A stretch of 64,000 nucleotides of DNA from Posidonia oceanica (Eukaryota; Streptophyta; Magnoliopsida; Alismatales; Posidoniaceae): positions 56,212,501 through 56,276,500 of the forward strand of contig JAZBRS010000026.1 in NCBI GenBank assembly GCA_037176725.1. The letters run 5' to 3'. Positions 11,490 to 20,828 of the stretch are shown in pieces. The notes under the pieces were generated by a model that was not told the DNA's origin, did not search any database, and was given only the letters and a program-made list of their open reading frames with translations. The stretch's first letter is position 1; each line of letters starts with the position of its first letter. Made by a program: the position numbers and the translations under genes.

Positions 11490-12505
11490 GATAGTTTACG
11501 GTCCTATCAACCGGGAGTGACAGTTTACGGTCCTGTCAACCGAAGGCAGTTGTGAGTGATAGTTACTGGATATCAGCCGTATAACATGGTTGTGGGATAG
11601 TTTACAGTCCTATCAACTGGCAGATAGTTTACAGACCTATCAACTGGCGGATAGTTTACAGACCTATCAACTGCAAGCCACAAACCATGAGTGATAGTTA
11701 CTGGATATCAGCCGTATAACGCAAATGCCGGATAGTTTACAGTCTATCATCTGGAGCGACAGTTTACGGTCCTGTCAACCGGCGGATAGTTTACAGACCT
11801 ATCAATTGGTGGATAGTTTACAGTCCTATCAACTGGAAACGGCATTGCGAGGGACAGTTACTGGATGTCAGCCGTATAACATGATTGCGCGTGGTAGTTT
11901 ACAGTCCTACCAACTGGCGGATAGTTTACAGACCTATCAACTGGAGCGACAGTTTACGGTCCTGTCAACCGGCGGATAGTTTACAGACCTATCAACTGGA
12001 AACGCGCATTGATGAGGGATAGTTACTGGATATCAGCCGTATAATGCAATTACTGGTGATAGTTTAGGAGTATCAGCCTAACGACAGTTTACGGTCCTGT
12101 CAACCGGTGGATAGTTTACAGACCTATCAACTGGAGGATAGTTTACAGTCCTATCAACTAGAAACCGCAATTGCAAGGGACAGTTACTGGATGTCAGCCG
12201 TATAACGTAATTGCACGCGATAGTTTACAGACCTATCAACTGGAGCGACAGTTTACGGTCCTATCAACCGGTGGATAGTTTACAGACCTATCAACTGGAA
12301 AAGTGCAATTACGAGGGACAGTTACTGGATGTCAGCCGTATAACACAACTGCGGGCCGACCATGGATCGACCAGAAGATAGTTTAGGAATATCAGCTTGA
12401 GATAGTTTCGGATATCAGCCTAGCACGAGTGATTGATAGATGATAGTTTAGGAATATCAGCCTGAGATAGTTTCGGATATCAGCCTAGCACGAGTGATTG
12501 ATTGA
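11490..12505 (-). repeat. Array of about 30 short self-complementary units (GATAGTTTACAG family)
   Basis: Units of about 25-28 bp, interspersed with short spacers. On the + strand a unit has an arm (GATAG, GACAG or GGTAG), then TTTA, a second arm (CGGT, CAGT or AGG), then the partner of the first arm (CTATC, CTGTC or CTACC), then A, then the partner of the second arm (ACCG, ACTG or CCT). Both pairings change together between copies. A sister unit type has TTACTGG between GATA/TATC or GACA/TGTC arms. The arm order is crossed, as in an H-type pseudoknot. It lies in the untranslated region downstream of the accessory ORF. No coding role is seen. Confidence 0.85.
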
Positions 12506-12539
12506 TTGATAAGAGGGGGCAAGATCATGATGAGAATGA

Positions 12540-13285
12540 TAAGATATCGGACTTATCGGCTGGCAAAGAGGGGATGAGATAATGATGAGAAGTTGATCTA
12601 AAGAGGGGGATGAGATCATGATGAGAAATTAAGCTAAAGAGGGGGACGAGATCATGATGAGAAGTTAAGCTAAAGAGGGGGATGAGATCATGATGAGAAG
12701 CGAAGCTAAAGAGGGGGATGAGATCATGATGAGAAATTAATCTAAAGAGGGGGATGAGATCATGATGAGAAGTGAAGCTAAAGAGGGGGATGAGATCATG
12801 ATGAGAAATTAAGCTAAAGAGGGGGATGAGATCATGATGAGAAATTAATCTAAAGAGGGGGATGAGATCATGATGAGAAATTAAGCTAAAGAGGGAGATG
12901 AGATCATGATGAGAAGTTAGGCTAAAGAGGGAGATGAGATCATGATGAGAAGTTAAGCTAAAGAAGGGGATGAGATCATGATGAGAAGTGAAGCTAAAGA
13001 GGGGGATGAGATCATGATGAGAAATTAAGCTAAAGAGGGGGATGAGATCATGATGAGAAGTGAAGCTAAAGAGGGGGATGAGATCATGATGAGAAATTAA
13101 GCTAAAGAGGGGGATGAGATCATGATGAGAAATTAAGCTAAAGAGGGGGATGAGATCATGATGAGAAATTAATCTAAAGAGGGGGATGAGATCATGATGC
13201 GAAATTAAGCTAAAGAGGGAGATGAGATCATGATGAGAAGTTAGGCTAAAGAGGGAGATGAGATCATGATGAGAAGTGTTGATTG
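12540..13285 (-). repeat. 36-bp tandem array, about 20 copies
   Basis: Near-perfect 36-bp units containing GAGATCATGATGAG and CTAAAGAGGGGG. The unit length equals 12 codons, so a 262-codon frame stays open on the - strand (12525-13313) and encodes a 12-residue repeat with SHHDLIPLF. It is flanked by GATAAG/CTTATC inverted repeats at 12538 and 13281-13360. The ORF is most simply a by-product of the period. I would not call it a gene. Confidence 0.85.
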
Positions 13286-13468
13286 ATAAGATATCGGACT
13301 TATCGGCCGGCAAAGAGGGGATGAGGGAATGATGAGAATGATAAGATATCGGACTTATCGGCCGGCAAAGAAGGGATAAGGGAATGATGAGAAGAAATCA
13401 TCCCATGACGCCAGGAACGTCATAGGGGAAAGAGGGAAAGAATGATACCAAGGGGCGATCAAAAGATG

Positions 13469-13495
13469 CCCCTAGTGTCGGGATGACACCAGGGG
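13469..13495 (-). promoter_or_regulatory. Conserved hairpin with CCCC...GGGG arms, element 1 copy
   Basis: The arms CCCCTAGTGTC and GACACCAGGGG enclose GGGAT. The arms pair fully except for one A/C position, which in transcript sense becomes a G.U pair. The homologous hairpins at 38815-38842 and 56534-56561 have GTATC/GATAC at the positions where this one has GTGTC/GACAC. Confidence 0.65.
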
Positions 13496-13544
13496 TTGGC
13501 CAGCGCGTCCTTGGCATCGAAAGCAGAGAGTGATGACAAGAGTG

Positions 13545-14115
13545 TCGTGCTTGTCAGACGAGTAGTTTGGGGGTACCAGCCCGCAAGGGACTCAGCTGAG
13601 GGCGATCAGCTGGGGACTCAGCTGGGGATGACCAGCCGAGAAGAGTGTCAGGTTGACGGACCTTTTGCCGAGCAATTTGGGGTGCCAGCCCGCAAGGGAC
13701 TCAGCTGAGGGCGATCAGCTGGGGACTCAGCTGGGGATGACCAGCCGAGAAGAGTGTCAGGTTGACGGACCTTTTGCCGAGCAGTTTGGGGTGCCAGCCC
13801 GCAGAGATAATGATCCAGCTAGGGGCGACCAACTGGGGACTCGACTGGGGATGACCAGCCGAGAAGAGTGTCAGGTTGACGGACCTTTCGCCGAGCAGTT
13901 TGGGGTGCCAGCCCGCAGAGATAATGATCCAGCTGGGGGCGACCAACTGGGTACTTGACTGGGGATGACCAGCCTAGAAGAGTGTCAGGTTGACGGACCT
14001 TTCGCCGAGCAGTTTGGGGTGCCAGCCCGCAAGGGACTCAGCTGAGGGCGATCAGCTGGGGAGGATGACAGGTTGACGGACCTTTCGCCGAGCAGTTCGA
14101 GGTGCCAGCCCGCAA
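13545..14115 (-). repeat. About 110-bp tandem repeats, six copies
   Basis: A unit marked by GCAGTTTGGGGTGCCAGCCCGC recurs near 13565, 13675, 13784, 13899, 14014 and 14096. Between copies lie CAGCTG-rich stretches and GGTTGACGGACCTTT. Each unit again has crossed pairing arms (GCA with TGC, GGG with CCC). The first copy has GTA with TAC. No protein is recognisable. Confidence 0.8.
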
Positions 14116-14425
14116 GGGACAGTGGCCCAGCCGGGGATGACCAGCTGGGGACGCCGGACGGCGGAGCTTGGTGTCGCGGGCCTGCAGATGCTCTGGGCTC
14201 CGGATTGGGTGCTGAGGACTTCACCGCGTTGGGATGTCTGCAAGTCTGATTAGAGGGCCCAAGATAATGATGATGATGATATGCAATGCGGCAAAGAGTC
14301 TTGATGTGCAAGCAGAAAGCAGAAACAGTTTCCACTGATATGATCTTGATAAGTACAATGCCTGCGGCAGGCCAGAAATGTACAGCACAATTTGAAAGAA
14401 GACCACTTGATGGTCGCACAAGGGC

Positions 14426-15628
14426 CTAGTCAACTCGGGCCCTCTTTGGCTGCCTGGAGTCGGGGAATAGGGGGCCGCTTGGCGGGACTTCAGTGATTGG
14501 CCAGAGCTGTTGGACTTCGGCTTCATAATCAGGAGTGCATCCAGTACCTCTCACAGCTGCAACGTCTGTAGATTGGACCCCGTGCTGCATCAGACTAGCA
14601 AGCTTCTTGGTCGGGGCAGTGGTGCTGAGAGGGTACATCTGTAGAAGCTCAGGCGCTGTACTGTCAATGAAGGCGCCCTGCTGGAAGCCGAACTGGCGCA
14701 TGACCCTGATTGGATGGTACTCTACGCCTGCTGTGAAGCCTGGAAGAATGATCAACCGCGTGTCACGCGCGCTGAAGAAGATTGTGAATGGCTCTGCTGC
14801 AGAGGGAATGATGCGCCAGATCACAGCGTCGTCAGTCAGTGCTGACAGCCTCTCGTACTCGTCTTTGACGCTCTTGTCTGCTCTGGTTCGGGCGCTGCTG
14901 CAGTAGGCTTCGAAGGCGTGCACTTGAGGGCGCAGGAAGTCCATTTCTAAGTGTGCGGTCAGCCAGACTTGTATAAGTGCTCCGCAACCGTGGAAGTGGC
15001 GGCAGCGATGAGAAATGCGGTCCAGCCCGCGATAAGTCTCTGCCAAGACGACTGGTGCCAGGTCTATGTGCTGGGTCACCACAGCTAGTGCAATTTCTGC
15101 GACCTCGATGGCCACTGTCAGTCGGCCATGAGTAAAGATTAGTTCGCCCAGAAAGCGGATGACGAATCCTCGGAGCCACAGCTCATCTCCGAGGTCAGCG
15201 CGCTTGTTCAAGAGATCATCAAAGTGTGCAAGGCGAAGCATGGGCTCTGGTCCACTGGTGCAGATTAGCTTCTGTTGGCAGTCTTGAGTGGAGAGCCCAG
15301 TCAGTTGGTTCAGGACCCGGAGATATCCATCGCGCCTCATGAAAACAGGCGGTCCCAAGATCTTTGAAAAGCCGCAGACCCGACGCACCTCTTCCAGTGT
15401 AGGTGTTAGCTCAGTCTTGTTGAAACGGAAGACATGGTGCGCCGGCTTCCAAAATCTCGCGGCGGCACACAGAAGGTAGCGGCTGACCTCCACATCAGCA
15501 GCCTTTAGCAGCTTGGTTGGTATACCCCACAGGCGCAACTTTTCGCAGTCCTGTTGGGTGAGCCTGCTGATCCATTCTTGCAGGGTTTCTGAGCAGTGTG
15601 TGGGAGTCAGCAGAGTAGGAAAACCCAT
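14426..15628 (-). CDS. Accessory ORF with plant-mobile-domain-like sequence (400 aa)
   Basis: An open frame of 400 codons between integrase and the 3' repeat arrays. An upstream in-frame ATG at 15793 would add 55 residues. I prefer the ATG at 15628 because similarity to the element 2 and 3 copies begins exactly there (MG[FY]PTL). Near residues 45-80 a stretch with RFWKPAHHVFRF and ELTPTLEEVRRVCG resembles the plant mobile domain / DUF7745 family, whose members are found in plant transposons and in MAIN-like genes. The rest is helical-looking, with a conserved ARDTRL.VLPGF region and a basic C-terminal KRARVD that could be a nuclear signal. The function is unknown. It is the longest unbroken frame in element 1, while gag and pol are damaged. 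The family assignment is from recalled motif style only. Confidence 0.7.
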   Translation of the reverse strand: MGFPTLLTPTHCSETLQEWISRLTQQDCEKLRLWGIPTKLLKAADVEVSRYLLCAAARFWKPAHHVFRFNKTELTPTLEEVRRVCGFSKILGPPVFMRRDGYLRVLNQLTGLSTQDCQQKLICTSGPEPMLRLAHFDDLLNKRADLGDELWLRGFVIRFLGELIFTHGRLTVAIEVAEIALAVVTQHIDLAPVVLAETYRGLDRISHRCRHFHGCGALIQVWLTAHLEMDFLRPQVHAFEAYCSSARTRADKSVKDEYERLSALTDDAVIWRIIPSAAEPFTIFFSARDTRLIILPGFTAGVEYHPIRVMRQFGFQQGAFIDSTAPELLQMYPLSTTAPTKKLASLMQHGVQSTDVAAVRGTGCTPDYEAEVQQLWPITEVPPSGPLFPDSRQPKRARVD

Positions 15629-17099
15629 TATACTGGTTGCAGAAGACAGGCTGATTACTGCAAGGCTTAAGGTACCTGCTATCAATAAACAGTCAGATCT
15701 CGCAGGTATGTAATCACTGACAACAAGCAGAAACTGAGACTGAAAATGTAGTTCCAATATGCATCTAGGCAAAGTGATAACAGAACATAGCAATTGAGCA
15801 CTAATAAGCAGGGGGATTCTGCAGCAGCCTTGCGGACACGGGGGCGAGGGTTGGTAGGAAATCTGGACCAGCGCAGCTTGAGTGTCGTCGATGTGCCTCT
15901 GCTGGGGAGAAGTACTGCCTCAGGGCCTGAGCGTGTTGCAGAGCAGAGAGATTGGCGGAAGGGGAAAGGAAAGAAAGAAGATGCATGAATGCAAGATGCT
16001 AGTGATATGCTTATGAGGATGAATATTATTGGACGAATGAGTATGCTTGAATGGATGGATATGCTTGGGTGGATGGGTATGCTTGAGTGCCCTCAGCGTA
16101 CGGAGTGCTTTGGTGCCTGCTGCAGAGGAAGGGAGTGGTCCTTGACTCACTGGGCCCTACTCAGACTCTTGGCTTATTGGTGGCGCTCCGGAACAGGTTG
16201 TTGGCATTATACAGGTGGTGATGTGGTGAGGACAGGCTACTGGCTGCACTCTCAGGACCTACACCTATTCTTTCAGCTCTCTTTTTTTGAAAGGTTTCTC
16301 CCTCATAGGTATGCAGTCTTTCTCTGCCCCTAGCTAGGAGAAGGTATGTGTTTGCTCTTGGGAGGATGTGGTAGACCCCTTTTCCAGGCTTGACATGCTG
16401 GGGATCTCTAGTAAAGTATGGGGGATAACGGTGCCTGTGTTTTTTGGGCTACCTTTGCCCTTTTCTTCTTCTTTTTTTTTTGTTTTGCTTGCTTTTCTCC
16501 TTTTTTGTTTTTGTTTTTGTTCTATCTCTTTTTTTCTTTTTTTGCTTGATCTTTTTCTCTTTTTTTTTTCAGGCTTTTGCTATCCCCATTCTGGTGGCAA
16601 AAGAAGGGTGCTTGAATTGTAATGGATTTAGGCTTTGGGTCTGCTGTGTGATGGGTAGAAGGAGCAGGGTTAGACTGCACACCCCTATCTCTAGAGCCGG
16701 CTTCTATCTTCGTCTTCTGTTCCTTGGAGGTGCCCAAACCTAGATGTCTATTCTCACTTTTTTCAAGCTCACAACCTAACATTTTTTCTCCCTCAGAGGT
16801 GTATGTCCTTGTGAGACTAGGCAGTTCGCCTGTCCTTATTGGTGGTGGCTCCCTCACTCGCTAAGACATCTAAGTAGTGCCAGGTGAGGCAGGGTGACTC
16901 TTTCCAGAGCAGGCAAGCACTTCCGGTTGTCATCACCGGGCAGAAGATGCGATGTTTGAGAGGATGACGATGATGATTTGAAAAGAAAGAATGCAAGAGT
17001 TGAAAGGATGACGATGATGATTTGAAGTAGAGTTGAAGCAAGAAGGCGAGAATGCAAGTGCAGGTGGGAGAAGGGCATCTGCAACGGGGCCGCTTTCGG
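15629..17099 (-). other. Spacer between integrase and accessory ORF, element 1
   Basis: Non-coding region conserved in all four elements. It holds the GCCCTCAGCGTACGGAGTGC block near 16090 and a long T/C tract at 16450-16570 (a purine tract in transcript sense) that ends TTTTTTTCAGGC on the + strand. It may carry signals for the downstream ORF, but I see no defined promoter. Confidence 0.6.
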
Positions 17100-18065
17100 C
17101 TACTGATAGTACTTTTTCAGATAGCAGAGGTTGACGGGCTCAGACTGCTCGACCCGGTCCATATCCTCAAGAGTTATAGCGCCTCGCGAAAAGATCTGCT
17201 TGACCACAAAGGGGCCACGCCAATTGGGTTGGAATTTCCCTCGACCGTCAGGCAAATGAATGGCGCGCAAGACAAGGTCCCCTGGCTGGAAGCTTCTGGG
17301 CTGGACCTTCTTCAAGAATGCTCTGGCCATCCGCTTCTGATAGTAGTGAGCGTTGTGCATAGCTTGCAGTCTGCGCTCATCAATTAAGTTCAGTTGGATG
17401 CAGCGGTCTTCGACCCATTTTGCCTCTTCCAACCCAGCTTCTCGTAGGATCCGCAGAGAGGGGATCTCAACTTCAACAGGTAACACCGCTTCCATGCCGT
17501 ACACCAGAGAGTACGGGGTGGCTCCTGTAGAGGTCCGGATTGATGTCCTGTACGCCCAGAGTGCGTACGGGAGCTTGTCGTGCCAATCCTTGTGGGTTTC
17601 TACCATTTTCTTCAGAATTTTGACAATGTTCTTGTTTGCAGACTCCACAGCTCCGTTCATCTGTGGCCGATAGGGCGAGGATCGATGATGCTTGATTCTG
17701 AGGCTCTGCAGGTATTGCTCGATCCTTTTGGCAATGAAGTTTGTGCCATTATCAGAGATGACTGAGTGCGGGACCCCATATCGGGCAACAATATTGTTCC
17801 TGATAAATTTTTCTGTTGCCGCAGCGGTGACTGTCCTGTAAGAGGCTGCTTCCACCCACTTGGTAAAGTAATCGATCGCTACCAGAATGTAACGATGACC
17901 ATTCGAAGCAGCAGGGTGGATGGCGCCGATGACATCGATCCCCCAGGTGGAGAAAGGCCATGGCGAAGACATGTTGTGCAGCTGATGTGGAGGGGCCTTG
18001 ATGAAGTTACCATGGATTTGACAGTTGTGGCATCTACGCACGAGCCGGCAGCAGTCGGCTTCCAT
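17100..18065 (-). pseudogene. Integrase (N-terminally truncated), element 1
   Basis: A frame of 321 codons covering the end of the zinc-binding motif (CHNC near residue 13), the catalytic core and the C-terminal region. The core residues are visible: D in WGIDVIG, D in ISDNGTNF and E in GAVESANKN, so the D,D35E triad is intact. The GPY/F-like part includes GPFVVKQIF. The two histidines of the HHCC finger are missing because a deletion near 18075 joins the linker directly to the end of the finger. The stop lies after YLKKYYQ. Integrase inserts the cDNA copy into the genome. The intact core with a missing RT suggests this frame is a leftover of a once complete pol. Confidence 0.88.
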
Positions 18066-19155
18066 GGTCTGCCAGGTCTTCTGCTATCGACTTGATCTGT
18101 TCTTGATAGAGTAGCTCTAAGTCAGACATCCAAGAATCGACCTGGGCTTCTATCGCCACTCCTTCTTCCTCGTCTGAGGGGGAGTCGACGTAGTAGGCGC
18201 CGGGGGCCTGCGGCACTGGCCCGGCTGCAAGACAGATTGCTGCCCTTGGAGTCTGCATGATCTGGTTCACGGGAACGTCCGATGGTGGCAACTCTGATGT
18301 AGAAGGCCCAAATAGACAAGTTAGCGGTGCCATAGATGGATATGCTGCCAGGGTCACTGTTGGAGAGTAAGTAGGGGTGCTCTTCAGAGGGCTCAAGGGC
18401 CCGAAGAGTGTAGTGCTCAGTTGGCCTTTTGTATCGGGCCGTAACTGAGAGAGTGCAGCCTCTGACGCCATGGGGTCTTGCCATGAGAGCTGCTGCTGGT
18501 TGTCAGGGGGATGCGAAGCGGACTGCGCCTGCTGCATTCCCAGAGATGTGGATGCTGAAGCGGGCTGAGCCGCGCTGCTGACTGTACTGATTAACTGCCC
18601 CTCCAGAGATAGGGACAGTGGCACTGATGTTGCTGTGACCGCTGGTAGCATGCTTGGTTCTGCCAGGAGGAGTGTCTCCGACTCCTGCACTGCTGCTGAC
18701 TATTCCTGAGGAGCTGATGTGGCTGCTGAAGGATGGGAACTTGAATCTGCCACAGGGCCTGCTGAGCTGCCTGCTGTTTCTGCCAAAGGAAGAGCTGAAT
18801 AGATTGACTGTGGGGCCTCTGCTCTGATCACTGTTTCTGCTGTGCTGGTTGGGACTGCCTCTGTTGTACCAGACTGCTCCTCATCCGAGTAGTAGTCCTC
18901 AACACACACCCAATCCTCTGCCGGCGCTGTGGCTTGGTAATCGGTTGATCCCAGAATTCCTGCACTGGTAAAGTTAGTGAGGTCTCTGGGAATGGCTGGT
19001 GCATGGGCTTTGAGCTGGAAGCAGTGATCTTCGTTGGGCTTGGGTTCGTAGCCGAGGCCTTCAGATTTCCTTCGCTCCACTGCTGCGATCGGCTCCGCGA
19101 TCCCTTGGCCGTGACGCCCGAGGGCGTACCCTTTGTGTAACCCCACCTGTGACAT
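18066..19155 (-). pseudogene. Protease-to-RT linker of element 1, with the RT/RNase H deletion at its end
   Basis: Two in-series frames (18700-19155 and 18034-18690) encode a Ser/Thr/Pro/Ala-rich, acidic segment with WVCVEDYYSDEE, corresponding to 48201-48740 in element 2. At its end, EDLADH runs into integrase sequence through ACCATGGAAGC, whereas elements 2 and 3 continue into a His-rich linker and RT. About 5 kb, including RT and both RNase H domains, is therefore absent. A one-base shift near 19115 separates this frame from the protease frame. Confidence 0.75.
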
Positions 19156-20828
19156 ACATTCTCGACCATTCGAAAGGGGTTATTGTGAACGGTCAAGGAG
19201 TTGACACGTTCAAGATCAGGAACGAAGTTAACTGGCTCGCACCGGTTAACGCGATAGAGGGCTTCAGAATTCTCGGGGTCAAACGGGATAGATTGCGAGG
19301 ACACGGGAGAGACCGCTTCAATCCGCTCCTTCTCAAAGTTCTCCGCCATGACGACAATGACATCATCGCCACGACGGTACTTTATCATTCGATGGAGGGT
19401 CGAAGGAAGGACCTGATGCTTGTGGAGCCAAGGGCGCCCAAGTAGAAGATTGAAGTTAGGCTTCAAGTCGACGACATAGAATTCTACGTCGAAGACGACC
19501 AGACCGATAGCCAGAGGGATAAACAGAATCCCTAGAGCGTCATGGTGAGTGTTGTCAAAAGCAGTCATTCCCTTCACGGCTGGCGTGATATCCTCGGCTT
19601 TGAATCCGAGCTTGGTTGCTGTACGTAAGGGGCAGACGTTAAGGCCTGACCCGTTATCAACCAGTGTTAGGGGAGTGCGGAAGCTTTTGAACTGCACCGT
19701 GACGAACAAGGGCTGGTTGTGATTAATCCCCGCCAGAGGCAGCTCATCACTCGTGAAAGAGATGACCTGGGGCTCCACGATTAACCCAACCATGCTCTCC
19801 AAGGCAGAAGGCTCAATGGACTGGGACACACGGGCAGCCTGGAACACACGAAGAAAGGCCTCGCGGTGTTCGGCAGAGGTGTGGATCAAGTCCCAGATGG
19901 AGATGTCGGCTTTGACCTTCTTAAGCTGGGAGGTCAAGTCCGCCTTAGGTTGGCTCCTTCTAGCAACTGGAGGGGTGATTCTAGCAGGTTCTGAGGGAGT
20001 AGTGGTGGGAAGCTGGGTTACTACAGGCTGGGTAGGGATTTGGCTAGTTACAGGCTGATCTGGAGTTGGATCTACTATGGGTTGGCTAGAGGGTAGGGGC
20101 ATAACAGGTCCAGGGTGAGTTGGCCTAGTTGCCGGTGCTGGGGGCCTATAAACCCTCCCCGATCGCGTTACTTCCGCGCACATTTCTGTGGCGTAGCTGT
20201 AAGGGACGCGATGGGTGTCCAGGGTCAAATCAATGACGACTGGAGCATGTGCTGCGAGCACAGGAGGGGTTACAGGGGGACCTACAGGATGTTGAGGTCT
20301 ATCTAGCGGGTATGGTTGTTTGGGTGGGAAGACTGGGGCAGGTTGAGGTCTGCCTAGAAGGTGTAGCTGAGGCTGCCCTAAAAGGTGAATGGGAGAACTA
20401 GGCTGGGCCCTAGCTAGAAGGTGCACAGGGGATTGAGCCTGGGGAAGCACGGTGGGAGGCGCGAGAGGGCGCTTCGGCCTGGCACGCGGTCGGATCAGGT
20501 GAATTCCCGACTCGGAGCCGGCAACTGCCGCGAGATAGAGACTGACTGGGAAAGGCTCAGAGATGACAGAGATGAGATTAGAAGGGTCTACTACAGAGGT
20601 AGCAGGCCTAGAAGGAAAGACAGAGTGGATGCCTGAGATTCCCGCCCCTCCCGGATAAGAGTGCTCCGGTAAAGGTTGGCGGACGATGCCAGAATGCGGG
20701 GGAACAGCTGAGTGTGCAGATGCATGAGTGTGTGCTTGAGTGGATGCCTCGTGCGTGTCGATCACAATCGTTCCCGATTCGATCAAGTCCTGAATTGCGT
20801 TCTGCAGGGAGAAGCAATTGTCCGTCAA
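19156..20828 (-). pseudogene. Aspartic protease and gag-protease linker, element 1
   Basis: A long open frame. The first part, to about residue 270, is Pro/Ala/Gln-rich with repeated HLLGRPQ-like motifs. Then comes the conserved RSGRVYRPP region. The retropepsin-like domain has the active site LVDNGSGLNV (near 19665) and the flap-side motif LLLGRPWLHKH (near 19450). The protease would cleave the Gag-Pol precursor. The frame is open but shifts out of register with the downstream linker near 19115, and upstream it is separated from gag by nonsense codons. It resembles the DNGS-type proteases of plant Tat elements. Confidence 0.8.
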
